Below are positions 63,913-64,000 of a DNA stretch of 64,000 bases, one piece after another. How positions within the stretch are numbered: the first letter of the stretch is position 1; every line of letters begins with the position of its first letter. The translations under genes and the position numbers were made by a program. Location of the stretch: contig CAWARY010000020.1 of the NCBI GenBank assembly GCA_963784645.1, forward strand, positions 433,329 through 497,328. The letters are read 5' to 3'. The notes below the pieces were generated by a model. It saw only the letters and a list, made by a program, of their open reading frames with translations, was not told the origin of the DNA and did not search any database. The DNA is from JBBRVW01 sp963784645. GTDB lineage: Bacteria > Actinomycetota > Actinomycetes > JACCUZ01.

Positions 63913-64000
63913 TCAGACCAGCTCGCCGCGCTTCCTGCTCAGGTAGGCGCGCTCGGCGGAGTTCCGGGTGGCGGCGATGGCGTCGTCGTACGACTGCCTG
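63913..64000 (-). CDS. C-terminal end of a probable ECF sigma factor (DUF6596/ECF42-like)
   Basis: Only the last 28 or so residues are present: QSYDDAIAATRNSAERAYLSRKRGELV. Such an ending (a TPR-like helix with a Y-D-x-A-I-A-x-T-x-N-x-A-E-R-A-x-L-x-R pattern) is typical of the C-terminal extension of DUF6596 sigma factors. It runs off the right edge. The call rests on this short motif only. Confidence 0.5.
   Translation of the reverse strand, partial: RQSYDDAIAATRNSAERAYLSRKRGELV

Overview
The window is chromosomal DNA of a high-GC Gram-positive bacterium (Actinomycetota). The evidence is uniform high GC with G/C-ending codons, many GTG starts, and gene families typical of the phylum: DUF4191, DUF3052, DUF3145, FasR, GAF-ANTAR proteins, an AhpE-type peroxiredoxin, a mycothiol-type maleylpyruvate isomerase fold, a bifunctional RNase H/acid phosphatase and GlnE. 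The order fasR-fabD-fabH-acpP-fabF resembles Streptomyces; the carboxyltransferase gene closing that cluster resembles mycobacterial accD6. I cannot place the organism below phylum or class from sequence alone.

Layout. 1-3.7 kb: an oxidoreductase fragment, lipoate genes lipB and lipA, DUF4191 and RDD membrane proteins. 3.8-5.3 kb: glnA under a four-element GlnR-type operator. 5.6-8.6 kb: a response-regulator/thioredoxin-reductase-like fusion paired with a cyclic-nucleotide-domain histidine kinase. 8.8-11.6 kb: two tandem secreted glycoside hydrolase paralogues. 18.1 down to 11.7 kb: a coupled minus-strand operon glnA2 - class I amidotransferase - glnE - MFS exporter, with a second GlnR-type site at its head. 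18.4-21.3 kb: a secreted or anchored decapeptide-repeat peptide and a membrane GGDEF-EAL protein. 21.5-26.8 kb: nadE, panB, an H1-like Lys/Ala-rich protein, a small conserved protein and map. 28-31 kb: an ICL/PEP-mutase family enzyme, RNase P RNA and an RNB exonuclease. 31.2-36 kb: a 1222-residue cyclase-AAA-substrate-binding-protein fusion overlapping a CoA-transferase gene. 39.1 down to 36 kb: coupled Nif3 - zinc ribbon - RNase H/phosphatase. 39.9-43.5 kb: a Crp-family regulator, a VEGH-repeat protein with a frameshift, and a GAF-subtilase-STAS-membrane module. 44.3-50.5 kb: tRNA-Val, ahpE, DUF3052, YjbQ, alkB behind a LexA-like SOS box, and aceE. 50.6-59.1 kb: pirin, a PHP protein, then fasR-fabD-fabH-acpP-fabF-accD6. 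59-64 kb: a palindrome cluster, DUF3145, and a stress-signalling group (STAS, single CNB domain, two GAF-ANTAR proteins), ending in the tail of a probable ECF sigma factor.

How the parts work together. Nitrogen assimilation is the clearest circuit: two glutamine synthetases, their adenylyltransferase and GlnR-type sites at both GS genes. Fatty-acid synthesis is the second, with the FasR-family activator followed by a palindrome that overlaps its own stop codon and precedes fabD. Cyclic-nucleotide signalling recurs, with one predicted cyclase and three CNB-domain proteins. Many gene pairs share 4-nt start/stop overlaps (GTGA, ATGA, one CTGA), which implies translational coupling.

The least explained elements are the cyclase-AAA-SBP fusion, the decapeptide-repeat peptide, the VEGH-repeat protein, the RR-TrxR-like fusion that lacks its redox cysteines, a FabD with a lysine-less biotinyl-like tail, and several long intergenic palindromes. 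No CRISPR array, insertion sequence, prophage or integrase was seen.
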